Positions 6,873 through 16,901 of a DNA stretch of 47,891 bases are shown piece by piece; the stretch's first letter is position 1, and every line of letters begins with the position of its first letter. Made by a program: the position numbers and the translations under genes. Source of the DNA: Sinorhizobium shofinae. Its GTDB lineage: Bacteria > Pseudomonadota > Alphaproteobacteria > Rhizobiales > Rhizobiaceae. Location of the stretch: NCBI GenBank assembly GCA_001704765.1, contig MBFK01000194.1, forward strand, positions 1 to 47,891, read 5' to 3'. The notes under the pieces were generated by a model. That model had not been told where the DNA came from. It worked only from the letters and a program-made list of their open reading frames with translations, and did not search any database.

Positions 6873-9869
6873 TCAGCCCCCCAGCGCATCCTCGAGGAAG
6901 GCGTTGAGCTGCGCCATGTGCTTGGACATCAGGCCCGTCGCCGGGGAAGCGGCGGCCGGACGGCCGGTGTAGCGAACCCGCTGGTACTTGGCGTCGATAT
7001 GGGCAAGAACCCATTCGAGGTAGGGGTCGATGAACGACCAGGCGCCCATGTTCTTCGGCTCTTCCTGGCACCAGACCATCTCCGCGTGGCGGAAGCGGCT
7101 GAGCTCGTTGATCAGCGCTTTCGCCGGGAACGGATAGAGCTGCTCGACGCGGAGCAGATAGATATCGTCGATGCCGCGCTTCTCGCGCTCTTCGAGAAGA
7201 TCGTAATAGACCTTGCCCGAGCACATCACGACGCGACGGATCTTCGAATCCTTCTGCAGCTTGATCGGGCCGTCCTTGATGACCTCCGCATCGTCCCACA
7301 GCAGGCGGTGGAAGGAGCTCTCGCCGGCCATTTCCGACAGGCTGGAGACCGCCCGCTTGTGGCGCAGCAGCGACTTCGGCGTCATTAGGATCAACGGCTT
7401 GCGGAAGTCGCGCTTCACCTGGCGGCGCAGGATGTGGAAGTAGTTCGCCGGCGTCGTGACGTTGGCGACCTGCATGTTGTCTTCCGCGCAGAGCTGCAAG
7501 AAGCGTTCGAGACGCGCGGAGGAATGCTCCGGCCCCTGGCCTTCATAGCCGTGCGGCAGCAGGCAGACGAGGCCGGACATGCGCAGCCATTTGCGTTCAC
7601 CCGACGAGACGAACTGGTCGAAGACCACCTGAGCGCCGTTGGCGAAGTCGCCGAACTGGGCCTCCCACAGCGTCAGCGCATTCGGGCGGGCAAGCGAATA
7701 GCCGTATTCGAAGCCGAGCACCGCCTCTTCCGAGAGCATCGAGTTGATGACTTCGTAGCGCGCCTGGGTCGGCGACAGGTTGGCGAGCGGAATGTAGCGC
7801 TCTTCCGTCTGCTGGTCGTAGAGGACCGAGTGGCGCTGCGAGAACGTGCCGCGCTCGCAGTCCTGGCCGGAGAGGCGGATCTTCGTGCCCTCGGTGACGA
7901 GCGTCCCGAAGGCGAGCGCTTCCGCCATCGCCCAGTCGATCCCCTCGCCGGTCTGCACCATGCTGGCGCGATTTTCCATGAAGCGCTGGATGGTGCGGTG
8001 GGCGCTGAAGCCAACCGGGATCTCGGAAATCTTGCGGCCGACTTCCTTCAGTTGTTTCATCGGCACCGAAGTCCTGCCGCGGCGCTGCTCATCCTGGTTG
8101 TCGGCCGTGCGCAGGCCCGACCAGGCACCGTCGAGCCAGTCGGCCTTGTTCGGCTTGTAGGACTGGCCGGCCTCGAACTCCTGCTCGAGATGGGCGCGCC
8201 AGTCGGCCTTCATCTTCTCGACCTCGCCCTCGGTCATGAGTCCTTCGGCGATCAGCCGTTCCGAATAGAGCTGGACGACCGTCTTGTGGGCGCGGATGGC
8301 CTTGTACATCCTCGGCTGCGTGAACGCCGGCTCGTCGCCCTCGTTGTGGCCGAAGCGGCGATAGCAGAACATGTCGACGACGACCGGCTTGTGAAACTTC
8401 ATCCGGAACTCGGTCGCGACCTTGGCCGCATAGACGACGGCTTCCGGATCATCGCCGTTCACGTGGAAGATCGGCGCTTCGATCATCTTCGCCACGTCCG
8501 AAGGATAGGGCGAGGAGCGCGAGAAGGCCGGGTTCGTGGTGAAGCCGATCTGGTTGTTGATGATGAAGTGCACGGTACCGGCAACGCGGTGGCCGCGCAG
8601 GCCAGAGAGACCGAGGATCTCTGCGATAACGCCCTGGCCGGCGAAGGCCGCGTCGCCGTGCAGCAGCAACGGCATGACCTTGACGCGTTCGCGCAGCGGA
8701 ATGATGTCGCCCTCGAACACGGTCGCCATCTGGTCCTGCTTGGCGCGCGCCTTGCCCATGACGACCGGGTTGACGATCTCGAGGTGCGAGGGGTTCGCCG
8801 TCAGCGACAGGTGCACCTTGTTGCCGTCGAATTCGCGGTCGGACGAAGCGCCGAGGTGGTACTTGACGTCGCCCGAGCCTTCGACGTCGTCCGGCGCATA
8901 GGAGCCGCCCTTGAACTCATGGAAGATGGCGCGGTGCGGCTTGGCCATGACCTGGGAGAGAACGTTGAGGCGGCCGCGATGGGCCATGCCGAGAACGATC
9001 TCCTTGAGGCCGAGCTGGCCGCCGCGCTTGATGAGCTGTTCGAGCGCCGGAATGAGCGACTCGCCGCCGTCGAGGCCGAAGCGCTTGGTGCCCTTGTACT
9101 TGACGTCGATGAACTGCTCGAAGCCTTCGGCCTCGATAAGCTTCTGCAGGATTGCCCGCTTGCCCTCGGGCGTGAATTCGACGCCCTTGTCCGGACCCTC
9201 GATCCGCTCCTGGATCCAGGCCTTCTCCTCCGGGTTGGACATGTGCATGAATTCGACGCCGATCGTCGAGCTATAGGTCCGCTCCAGGATCTCGACCATC
9301 TCGCGCACGGTCGCATATTCGAGGCCGAGGACGTTGTCGATGAAGATCTTGCGGTCGTAGTCCTTTTCTTCGAAGCCGTAGGTCTTCGGCGAGAGTTCCT
9401 CGTAATCCTCGACCGGATCGGCGAGGCCCAACGGGTCGAGCTTGGCATGCAGGTGGCCGCGCATGCGATAGGCGCGGATCATCATGATGGCGCGGACGGA
9501 ATCGCGGGTCGATTGATGAACCTGGGCCTCGCTGACCGGCACTCCGGCAACGGCGGCGGCTTCCTCGGCCTTCGCCTTGACCTTCTTCTCGACGATCTTT
9601 TCGACGGTTCCCCAGTCGCCGTCGAGCGCGGAGACGAGTTCGCCATTGGCGGCGATCGGCCAATTCTTCTTCTTCCAGGAGGCCCCCTTGGCCGCCCTCA
9701 CCACATCCTCGGGCCTGTCGGCAAGCGCCTTGAAGAAGGACTGCCATTCGGCCGAAACGGACGACGGATCCGCTTCATAGCGTGCATAGAGCTGCTCGAT
9801 ATAGGCGGCGTTGGCGCCGTCCAGAAACGAAGTGAGCTGGAATTGCTCGTTGGCCTCTTGCCTTGTCAT
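6873..9869 (-). CDS. sucA: 2-oxoglutarate dehydrogenase E1
   Basis: Thiamine-diphosphate-dependent E1 subunit, 998 residues, the family's full length. It decarboxylates 2-oxoglutarate and succinylates the lipoyl group of SucB. The N-terminal docking segment (SFLDGANAAYIEQLYARYEADP) and the IMMIRAYRMRGH segment are visible. So are the VLGMAHRGRLNVL motif, the TPP/Mg GDAAFAGQG region and the C-terminal PHGYEGQGPEHSSARLERFL stretch. All are typical of OdhA/SucA. The start ATG at 9869 is preceded by a ribosome-binding site set back behind a short hairpin. A 211-bp gap separates it from sucD, so sucAB may have its own promoter as well as read-through from mdh. Confidence 0.98.
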   Translation of the reverse strand: MTRQEANEQFQLTSFLDGANAAYIEQLYARYEADPSSVSAEWQSFFKALADRPEDVVRAAKGASWKKKNWPIAANGELVSALDGDWGTVEKIVEKKVKAKAEEAAAVAGVPVSEAQVHQSTRDSVRAIMMIRAYRMRGHLHAKLDPLGLADPVEDYEELSPKTYGFEEKDYDRKIFIDNVLGLEYATVREMVEILERTYSSTIGVEFMHMSNPEEKAWIQERIEGPDKGVEFTPEGKRAILQKLIEAEGFEQFIDVKYKGTKRFGLDGGESLIPALEQLIKRGGQLGLKEIVLGMAHRGRLNVLSQVMAKPHRAIFHEFKGGSYAPDDVEGSGDVKYHLGASSDREFDGNKVHLSLTANPSHLEIVNPVVMGKARAKQDQMATVFEGDIIPLRERVKVMPLLLHGDAAFAGQGVIAEILGLSGLRGHRVAGTVHFIINNQIGFTTNPAFSRSSPYPSDVAKMIEAPIFHVNGDDPEAVVYAAKVATEFRMKFHKPVVVDMFCYRRFGHNEGDEPAFTQPRMYKAIRAHKTVVQLYSERLIAEGLMTEGEVEKMKADWRAHLEQEFEAGQSYKPNKADWLDGAWSGLRTADNQDEQRRGRTSVPMKQLKEVGRKISEIPVGFSAHRTIQRFMENRASMVQTGEGIDWAMAEALAFGTLVTEGTKIRLSGQDCERGTFSQRHSVLYDQQTEERYIPLANLSPTQARYEVINSMLSEEAVLGFEYGYSLARPNALTLWEAQFGDFANGAQVVFDQFVSSGERKWLRMSGLVCLLPHGYEGQGPEHSSARLERFLQLCAEDNMQVANVTTPANYFHILRRQVKRDFRKPLILMTPKSLLRHKRAVSSLSEMAGESSFHRLLWDDAEVIKDGPIKLQKDSKIRRVVMCSGKVYYDLLEEREKRGIDDIYLLRVEQLYPFPAKALINELSRFRHAEMVWCQEEPKNMGAWSFIDPYLEWVLAHIDAKYQRVRYTGRPAAASPATGLMSKHMAQLNAFLEDALGG

Positions 9870-9897
9870 GGTCTCTCGCGGACTTGGGTCCGCCTCC
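9870..9897 (-). promoter_or_regulatory. sucA ribosome-binding site with bridging hairpin
   Basis: On the sense (minus) strand the order is GGAGG (9893-9897), then a 5-bp stem CGGAC/GTCCG with a CCAA loop (9879-9892), then a 9-nt spacer to the ATG. In linear RNA the Shine-Dalgarno would be 23 bases from the start, which is too far. With the hairpin folded the effective spacing is 9. This suggests a structured initiation site. It is an inference from sequence alone. Confidence 0.45.
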
Positions 9898-10047
9898 TGA
9901 CTTTAAGTTGGGATGCCGGGTTGTCCCGGTCATGTTTGCCTGGCGCCCGGATCAGGATGGTCTTCGAAACGTCAGACGCATCCGTCCCGGCTTGCGTCGG
10001 TCGGAGCGGCCCGACCGCTTAATCATCGTGTCGTTCGTGGCTCCATT

Positions 10048-10070
10048 GGGGCGGCGCGGGATGCCGCCCC
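10048..10070 (-). terminator. stem-loop between sucD and sucA
   Basis: A perfect 8-bp GC-only stem (GGGGCGGC/GCCGCCCC) with a 7-nt loop lies 10 bases after the sucD stop. There is no T-tract behind it on the minus strand, so it may be a partial terminator or an RNA-stabilising 3' end that sets the sucCD to sucAB expression ratio. Confidence 0.45.
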
Positions 10071-10080
10071 GGAGAGTTCG

Positions 10081-10983
10081 TCAGCCCTTCAGGACTTCGA
10101 CGAGAGTCTTGCCGAGGCGGGCCGGCGACGGCGAGACGCGGATGCCGGCGGATTCCATCGCCGCGATCTTGTCTTCCGCACCGCCCTTGCCGCCGGAGAT
10201 GACGGCGCCGGCATGGCCCATGGTGCGGCCGGGAGGCGCCGTACGGCCGGCGATGAAGCCAACCATCGGCTTCTTGCGGCCGCGCTTGGCTTCGTCCTTC
10301 AGGAACTGCGCCGCGTCCTCTTCCGCCGAGCCGCCGATCTCGCCGATCATGATGATCGACTTGGTCTCGTCGTCGGCGAGGAACATTTCGAGGACGTCGA
10401 TGAATTCGGTGCCCTTCACCGGGTCGCCGCCGATGCCGACGGCGGTCGTCTGGCCGAGGCCTTCATTGGTGGTCTGGAACACCGCCTCGTAGGTGAGCGT
10501 GCCGGAGCGCGACAGCACGCCGACCGAGCCCTTGCGGAAGATATTGCCCGGCATGATGCCGATCTTGCATTCGTTCGGGGTCAGCACGCCCGGGCAGTTC
10601 GGGCCGATCAGACGCGAGGACGACTTCTCGAGCCGCGCCTTGACCTTGACCATGTCGGCGACCGGAATGCCCTCGGTGATGCAGACAATCAGCGGAATTT
10701 CCGCCTCGATCGCCTCGATGATCGCGGCAGCAGCGCCGGCCGGCGGAACATAGATGACCGAGGCGTTGGCGCCGGTGGCCTCACGGCCTTCGGCAACCGT
10801 CGCGAAGATCGGCAGCTCTTCGCCCTTGGAGCCGGTCCAGGTCTCGCCGCCCTTCTTCGGATGGATACCGCCGACCATCTTCGTGCCGTTATAGGCAAGC
10901 GCCTGCTCGGTATGGAAGGTGCCGGTCTTGCCGGTCAGGCCCTGGACGAGAACCTTGGTGTCTTTGTTGATGAGGATGGACAT
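10081..10983 (-). CDS. sucD: succinyl-CoA synthetase alpha subunit
   Basis: Alpha subunit of succinyl-CoA synthetase (ADP- or GDP-forming), 300 residues. The N-terminal CoA-binding Rossmann domain shows GLTGKTGTFH at residues 15-24. The signature GRTMGHAGAVISGG carries the phosphorylated active-site histidine near residue 250. With SucC it couples succinyl-CoA cleavage to nucleotide triphosphate formation. It lies 5 bases after sucC, indicating cotranscription. Confidence 0.98.
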   Translation of the reverse strand: MSILINKDTKVLVQGLTGKTGTFHTEQALAYNGTKMVGGIHPKKGGETWTGSKGEELPIFATVAEGREATGANASVIYVPPAGAAAAIIEAIEAEIPLIVCITEGIPVADMVKVKARLEKSSSRLIGPNCPGVLTPNECKIGIMPGNIFRKGSVGVLSRSGTLTYEAVFQTTNEGLGQTTAVGIGGDPVKGTEFIDVLEMFLADDETKSIIMIGEIGGSAEEDAAQFLKDEAKRGRKKPMVGFIAGRTAPPGRTMGHAGAVISGGKGGAEDKIAAMESAGIRVSPSPARLGKTLVEVLKG

Positions 10984-10988
10984 AAGCC

Positions 10989-12185
<1,197 letters not shown>

Positions 12186-12218
12186 GGGATCTTTCCTGTC
12201 TGATTGGCCTGGCGGCGA

Positions 12219-13181
12219 TTACTTCAGGCTGGGCGCAATGCCGATGCAGGCTTCGCAAAGGCCGGCGACAGCCGCGACCGACTTGTCGAAGGCTTCCTTC
12301 TCGCCCTTGTTGAGGTCGATCTCGATGATGCGCTCGACGCCGCCGGCGCCGATGACCGTCGGCACGCCGACATACATGTCCTTGACGCCATACTGGCCGG
12401 CCAGGTGCGCCGCGCAGGGAAGCACGCGCTTCTTGTCCTTGAGGTAGGCTTCGGCCATCTCGATCGCGGAAGCCGCCGGAGCGTAATAGGCCGAGCCGGT
12501 CTTCAGGAGGCCGACGATCTCCGCGCCGCCGTCACGGGTGCGCTGGATGATCTCTTCGAGGCGTTCCTTGGTGACCCAGCCCATCTGGACGAGATCGGTC
12601 AGCGGAATGCCGGCAACGGTCGAATAGCGAGCGAGCGGCACCATCGTGTCGCCATGGCCGCCGAGAACGAAGGCGGTGATGTCCTGGACCGAAACGTTGA
12701 ATTCTTGGGCGAGGAAGAGACGGAAGCGCGAGGAGTCGAGTACGCCTGCCATGCCGACGACCTTGTTCTTCGGCAGTCCGGAGAACTTCTGCAGCGCCCA
12801 GACCATGGCGTCGAGCGGGTTGGTGATGCAGATAACGAAGGCGTTCGGAGCATATTTCTTGATGCCGGCGCCGACCTGTTCCATGACCTTCAGATTGATG
12901 CCGAGAAGATCGTCGCGGCTCATGCCGGGCTTGCGCGGGACGCCGGCAGTGACGATGCAGACGTCGGCACCTTCGATCGCCGCATAGTCGCTGGCGCCCG
13001 TCAGCGATGCGTCGAAACCTTCGACCGGCGAGGACTGGGCGATGTCGAGGCCCTTACCCTGGGGGATGCCGTCGGCAATATCGAACAGGACGATGTCGCC
13101 CAGTTCCTTGAGGCCGGCGAGATGCGCCAGCGTGCCACCAATCATCCCTGAACCAATAAGTGCGATCTTGTTGCGCGCCAT
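12219..13181 (-). CDS. mdh: malate dehydrogenase (LDH-like)
   Basis: NAD-dependent malate dehydrogenase of the lactate-dehydrogenase-like type found in alphaproteobacteria, 320 residues. The nucleotide-binding motif GSGMIGG lies at residues 10-16. The substrate-loop arginines are in AGVPRKPGMSRDD, and the catalytic His is in VLGGHGDTMVP. The start at 13181 (MARNKIALIG) is chosen over an extension to 13247 because the domain begins here and an AAAGGAAG ribosome-binding site lies just before it. It is first in the mdh-sucCDAB block. Confidence 0.97.
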   Translation of the reverse strand: MARNKIALIGSGMIGGTLAHLAGLKELGDIVLFDIADGIPQGKGLDIAQSSPVEGFDASLTGASDYAAIEGADVCIVTAGVPRKPGMSRDDLLGINLKVMEQVGAGIKKYAPNAFVICITNPLDAMVWALQKFSGLPKNKVVGMAGVLDSSRFRLFLAQEFNVSVQDITAFVLGGHGDTMVPLARYSTVAGIPLTDLVQMGWVTKERLEEIIQRTRDGGAEIVGLLKTGSAYYAPAASAIEMAEAYLKDKKRVLPCAAHLAGQYGVKDMYVGVPTVIGAGGVERIIEIDLNKGEKEAFDKSVAAVAGLCEACIGIAPSLK

Positions 13182-13321
13182 GAATGTGCTTCCTTTGTGA
13201 TCCATGATCGAGGCCTGAAACGCGGCAAACGCCAAACCTTCGCGCAAAGCCCTTAAACGGCAAATGGTAAAATATCAATCGATACTTTTTGGCAGAACAA
13301 ATTCAATCGGTTAGATCATAA

Positions 13322-13345
13322 AATTCTTACGTAAAGGTAAGAATT
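13322..13345 (-). promoter_or_regulatory. inverted repeat between zapE and mdh
   Basis: A perfect 9-bp inverted repeat AATTCTTAC / GTAAGAATT with a 6-base centre lies just after the zapE stop and about 140 bases before the mdh start. Read on the minus strand it ends in TTTTAT, so it can be a weak terminator for zapE. The AT-rich dyad could equally be a protein-binding site in front of the mdh promoter. The sequence alone does not decide. Confidence 0.5.
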
Positions 13346-13360
13346 CCTGTCATTGTTGCG

Positions 13361-14515
13361 TCATCGAAAGGCCGTATTTTCAGTATGTTGCGCGGCATAT
13401 TCTTCGCTCTGCATCTCGATGAGACGTGAAACCGTGCGGTCGAATTCGAACCCCTCGGTACCCTGTTTGGCGATCAGAAGCCGCTCCGGTTCGGATGCGG
13501 CCGAGGCGAAGAGGCGGGCGCCCTGGTCGTAGAGCGCATCGACCAGAATGATGAAGCGCTTCGTTTCGTTGCGCATATGCGGGCCGAGATGCGGAACGTG
13601 GTCGAGGAAGACCGTCCTGAATTGTGACAGGATGGCGAGATAGTCGGCTGCTCCGAGCGGCTGGGCGCAGAGATCGGCGAAGGAAAAGCGGGCACAGTGG
13701 CCGACCGCGGCTGGCACACGGATCTTCCGGCCCTTCCGGCCGATCTCCGTCGAGGTGGTGGCCGCGCCGCCGGTCTCGACATACCAGGCGCGATCCATCG
13801 CCGCTTCCGTTTCCGATCCGAGTGGCGACAGCCAGACGGGATTTCCGTCCGTCTTGCGGAGGCGATAGTCGGTGTCCGTGTCGAGGGAGATGATGTCCGT
13901 ACTGGCTTTCAGGAGGTCGATGAAAGGAAGAAAGAGACCGCGGTTGAGACCGTCGCGGTAAAGGTCGGACGGCTCTACGTTCGAGGTCGCGACAAGGACG
14001 CAGCCCTTGGCGAAGAGCTCGCCAAAGAGGCGCGCGAGGATCATCGCATCGGCAATGTCGGTCACCGAGAACTCATCGAAACACAGGAGCCGCGCCTCGG
14101 CGAAGAGCTCCGAAGCGACCGGCGGTATCGGATCGGCCTGCTTCGTCTCGCCGTTCTTGAGCTTCTGCCGGTGCTTGTAGATGCGCTCGTGCACATCCGC
14201 CATGAACTCATGGAAATGAGCGCGCCGCTTGCGCTGAATGGGCACGGCGTCGAAGAACATGTCCATCAGCATGGTCTTGCCACGCCCGACGCCGCCATGG
14301 ATGTAGAGGCCCTTGACCGGCGCGTGGTCCTTCTTGCGGGCCGCGAACAGCCAGCCGAGCGCGTTGGCCTTGCGCGACGGCCGGCTGGCAATGAGCTCCG
14401 CCGTCAGATGGTCGAGCCGCCTTGCGATTGCAAATTGAGCCGGGTCACGCTGCCGCTCGCCGGCCGCAGCGAGCGCCTCGAGCTTGTGGAGAATACTGTC
14501 GTCAGGATTGAGCAC
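13361..14515 (-). CDS. zapE: cell division protein ZapE (AFG1-like ATPase)
   Basis: An AFG1-family AAA-type ATPase of 384 residues. The Walker A motif is GGVGRGKT (Lys80) followed by MLMDMFFD. A Walker B-like LLCFDEFSVTDIADA segment lies near residue 145. ATSNVEPSDLYRDGLNR, typical of the family, lies near residue 205. In Escherichia coli ZapE acts on the Z-ring; the mitochondrial homologue is Afg1/LACE1. The start codon is GTG at 14515. The neighbourhood (upstream of mdh and suc) is common in rhizobia. Confidence 0.93.
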   Translation of the reverse strand: MLNPDDSILHKLEALAAAGERQRDPAQFAIARRLDHLTAELIASRPSRKANALGWLFAARKKDHAPVKGLYIHGGVGRGKTMLMDMFFDAVPIQRKRRAHFHEFMADVHERIYKHRQKLKNGETKQADPIPPVASELFAEARLLCFDEFSVTDIADAMILARLFGELFAKGCVLVATSNVEPSDLYRDGLNRGLFLPFIDLLKASTDIISLDTDTDYRLRKTDGNPVWLSPLGSETEAAMDRAWYVETGGAATTSTEIGRKGRKIRVPAAVGHCARFSFADLCAQPLGAADYLAILSQFRTVFLDHVPHLGPHMRNETKRFIILVDALYDQGARLFASAASEPERLLIAKQGTEGFEFDRTVSRLIEMQSEEYAAQHTENTAFR

Positions 14516-14635
14516 GATGCACCTGGATGTGCCAGGGGCTGTTTTGGGAGGTGAGACTTAAGGCTGCAGGCGGAAGCCCCACCCCGACAACAGGCCGTTT
14601 CGAGGTCCGACAGGAAAGCCGGACCGGAGATTCCA

Positions 14636-15178
14636 TCAGCGGCTGAGGCTGACCGGCTGGCCGCCATTGGTCGAGCCATCGAAGCGCGAACCGGCGGTCT
14701 TGTAGAGGCGGGCGATCGGATTGCCGTTGCGATCCTTGAGAACGACCTGCTTGCCGGCCACCTCCCACGATCCCATCGCCGTCAGTTCGCCGGCGCAACC
14801 GCGCGTGCCGCCGCGCGAGCCGCTGCCGAGATTGGTCAGCGTCAGGAACATGTCGCAGGAACTGCCGGCGCTCGATACGCGCCAATTGCCGACCATCGAT
14901 TCCTTCGTCACGTCCAGGGCATTGGTGGCAGCGGCCACGTCCGTGCCCCCGGGCGCGCCGGCTGCCGCCGCACCGCCCGCCGGAGCGCTCGGGAATTGCG
15001 ACGTGCTGGTGGTCGGATCCGGGAGCTGGCCGGCCGAGACCGATGGCACGGGTTGCGCCTGCAGGGGGGCTGGAGCGGGAGAAACATCCTGAGAACCGAA
15101 GCCGCCAAAGGATGTCCGCTGGCATCCGGTCAGCGCAAGCACAATAACAAGCCCCGCCGCCGCATGAAAAACCCGCAT
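14636..15178 (-). CDS. Inh/Omp19-type protease-inhibitor-like lipoprotein
   Basis: A 180-residue lipoprotein. The signal peptide ends in the lipobox LTGC (Cys19), so the mature protein is lipid-anchored, probably in the outer membrane. A proline/alanine-rich linker (about 35-75) is followed by a C-terminal domain of about 95 residues. Its WRVSSAGSSCDMFLTLTNLG start and paired cysteines match the AprI/Inh metalloprotease-inhibitor fold found in Brucella Omp19 and relatives. In Omp19 this domain inhibits host proteases; here that role is inferred only by family. Confidence 0.8.
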   Translation of the reverse strand: MRVFHAAAGLVIVLALTGCQRTSFGGFGSQDVSPAPAPLQAQPVPSVSAGQLPDPTTSTSQFPSAPAGGAAAAGAPGGTDVAAATNALDVTKESMVGNWRVSSAGSSCDMFLTLTNLGSGSRGGTRGCAGELTAMGSWEVAGKQVVLKDRNGNPIARLYKTAGSRFDGSTNGGQPVSLSR

Positions 15179-15360
15179 GTCTTTACCCCCGATATTGTCC
15201 GCGAACCATGATGCAACGCGATAATAAAGGCCGAATTACAGCAAATCCACCTGTGAGATCAAGGCACCGCATTTCGACCTTGGCTGTTGCACGAGGGAAA
15301 CGCTTGGTTTGAGCAGCATGAAGGCGGGTCTAACTTTTCGCCTGAAGCGACGTATCCGGT

Positions 15361-15957
15361 TCAGTGGCTAACGCCGGCATAGGCGCGTTCGCCCCAAAGC
15401 GCCTCGACTGTCCGGTTTCGGCCGCAGCCATTGCGGTAATACCAGTAACGGATCGGATTTCGCACCGCGAAATCCTGATGATAGTCTTCGGCAGGCCAGA
15501 ATTTCGCGGACCCTTCGACGGGCGTCACGATCGGCCTGCCGAGTTCGGCCTCGGCCTTGATCTTTTCGGCCTTGGCTTGCATCGCCTGCTGCTCGGTCAG
15601 CGCGAAGATCGCCGTCGTATAGGAGAAGCCGCGATCGCAGAACTGGCCGCCGCCATCGGTCGGGTCCGTCGTGTGGAACAGCACGCCGACGAGGTCCGAA
15701 TAGGAGACCTTGTCGGGATCGAACTTGATCCGGACCACCTCGCGGTGCCCGCCCTTCGCATAGTCTTCATAGGTCGGATTTTCGTTCTTGCCGCCGGCAT
15801 AGCCGGATATCGTCTCGAGAACGCCGGGCACGTCATCGAAGTCGCTCTCGACGCACCAGAAACAGCCGCCGGCGAAGACCGCATATTGCGGCTCGGCCGC
15901 CCGCACCGGCGACAGGAAAAGGCAGCTCACGGCAATTCCGACAGCCAAGCGAAGCAT
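15361..15957 (-). CDS. msrA: peptide-methionine (S)-S-oxide reductase, exported
   Basis: MsrA reduces methionine-S-sulfoxide in proteins. The catalytic motif GGCFWCVE has the nucleophile Cys32. Further family stretches are GYAGG, HTTDPTDGGGQFCDRG and EDYHQDF. A hydrophobic N-terminus ending VRAAEPQ (residues 1-21) is an apparent signal peptide, so this copy is likely periplasmic. The protein is 198 residues, typical for MsrA plus a leader. It is a single-gene unit next to the sdh operon end. Confidence 0.93.
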   Translation of the reverse strand: MLRLAVGIAVSCLFLSPVRAAEPQYAVFAGGCFWCVESDFDDVPGVLETISGYAGGKNENPTYEDYAKGGHREVVRIKFDPDKVSYSDLVGVLFHTTDPTDGGGQFCDRGFSYTTAIFALTEQQAMQAKAEKIKAEAELGRPIVTPVEGSAKFWPAEDYHQDFAVRNPIRYWYYRNGCGRNRTVEALWGERAYAGVSH

Positions 15958-16050
15958 GGGCGACCCTCCACCCTTCTATTACCTATGCGCCTCGCAACGG
16001 CTTTCAAATCACTTACCGACACGTCGATGTGAGAGCCGTGATAAAGCAAA

Positions 16051-16069
16051 GGCGGGCTCAAGGCCCGCC
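16051..16069 (-). terminator. terminator of sdhCDAB
   Basis: A perfect 7-bp stem GGCGGGC/GCCCGCC with a 5-nt loop, followed on the minus strand by TTTGCTTTATC. It lies 35 bases after the sdhB stop and closes the operon. Confidence 0.8.
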
Positions 16070-16103
16070 GTCGGATTGCCATCGATTATTGGAGTTGCAC
16101 CGG

Positions 16104-16883
16104 TCAGAACCGGCGCTCGACCAGCATCTTCTTGATCTCGCCGATCGCCTTGGCCGGGTTCAAGCCCTTCGGACAGGCCTGGGCGCAGTTCATGATCGTG
16201 TGGCAGCGGTAAAGCCGGAACGGATCCTCGAGATTGTCGAGGCGCTCACCGGTCGCCTCGTCTCTGGAGTCGATCAGCCAGCGATAGGCCTGCAGCAGAA
16301 CGGCCGGGCCCAGATAGCGGTCGCCGTTCCACCAGTAGCTCGGACAGGAAGTCGAGCAGCAGGCGCAGAGAATGCACTCGTAGAGCCCGTCGAGCTTCTG
16401 ACGATCTTCGTGGCTCTGCCGCCATTCCTTGGCCGGCGTCGGCGACACCGTCTTCAGCCACGGCTCGATCGAGCGGTGCTGGGCGTAGAAATTGGTCAGG
16501 TCCGGCACCAGGTCCTTGACGACCGGCATATGCGGCAGCGGATAGATCTTCACCGACCCCTTGATCTCGTCCATGCCCTTTGTGCAGGCGAGCGTGTTGG
16601 TGCCGTCGATGTTCATCGCGCAGGAGCCGCAGATACCCTCGCGGCAGGAGCGGCGCAGGGTCAGCGTCGGATCGATGTTGTTCTTGATGTAGAGCAGCCC
16701 GTCGAGGACCATCGGGCCGCAATCGTCGATGTCGATGTAATAGGTGTCGACCCGCGGGTTCTTGCCGTCGTCCGGATTCCAGCGGTAGACGCGGTATTCG
16801 CGGAGATTCGTCGCGCCGACCGGCTTCGGCCACACCTTGCCTTCGGTGATCTGCGAGTTCTTGGGAAGAGCGAGTTCAACCAT
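16104..16883 (-). CDS. sdhB: succinate dehydrogenase iron-sulfur subunit
   Basis: Electron-transfer subunit of complex II, 259 residues. The [2Fe-2S] ligands are Cys80, Cys85, Cys88 and Cys100 (CREGICGSC...C). The [4Fe-4S] set is CILCACC..C around residues 170-180, and the [3Fe-4S] set is Cys227, Cys233 and Cys237 (CHTIMNCAQACPKG). It passes electrons from SdhA FAD to the quinone site formed with SdhC and SdhD at the inner membrane. Last gene of the operon, 18 bases after sdhA. Confidence 0.98.
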   Translation of the reverse strand: MVELALPKNSQITEGKVWPKPVGATNLREYRVYRWNPDDGKNPRVDTYYIDIDDCGPMVLDGLLYIKNNIDPTLTLRRSCREGICGSCAMNIDGTNTLACTKGMDEIKGSVKIYPLPHMPVVKDLVPDLTNFYAQHRSIEPWLKTVSPTPAKEWRQSHEDRQKLDGLYECILCACCSTSCPSYWWNGDRYLGPAVLLQAYRWLIDSRDEATGERLDNLEDPFRLYRCHTIMNCAQACPKGLNPAKAIGEIKKMLVERRF

Positions 16884-16901
16884 GTGCCTTAGTCCTCGAG
16901 A

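Noticed and set aside
7434..10022. 862-codon plus-strand open frame opposite sucA
   Set aside because: It is the antisense shadow of a certain sucA gene in high-GC DNA. Its composition is rich in Arg, Asp, Ala and Val and it shows no domain.
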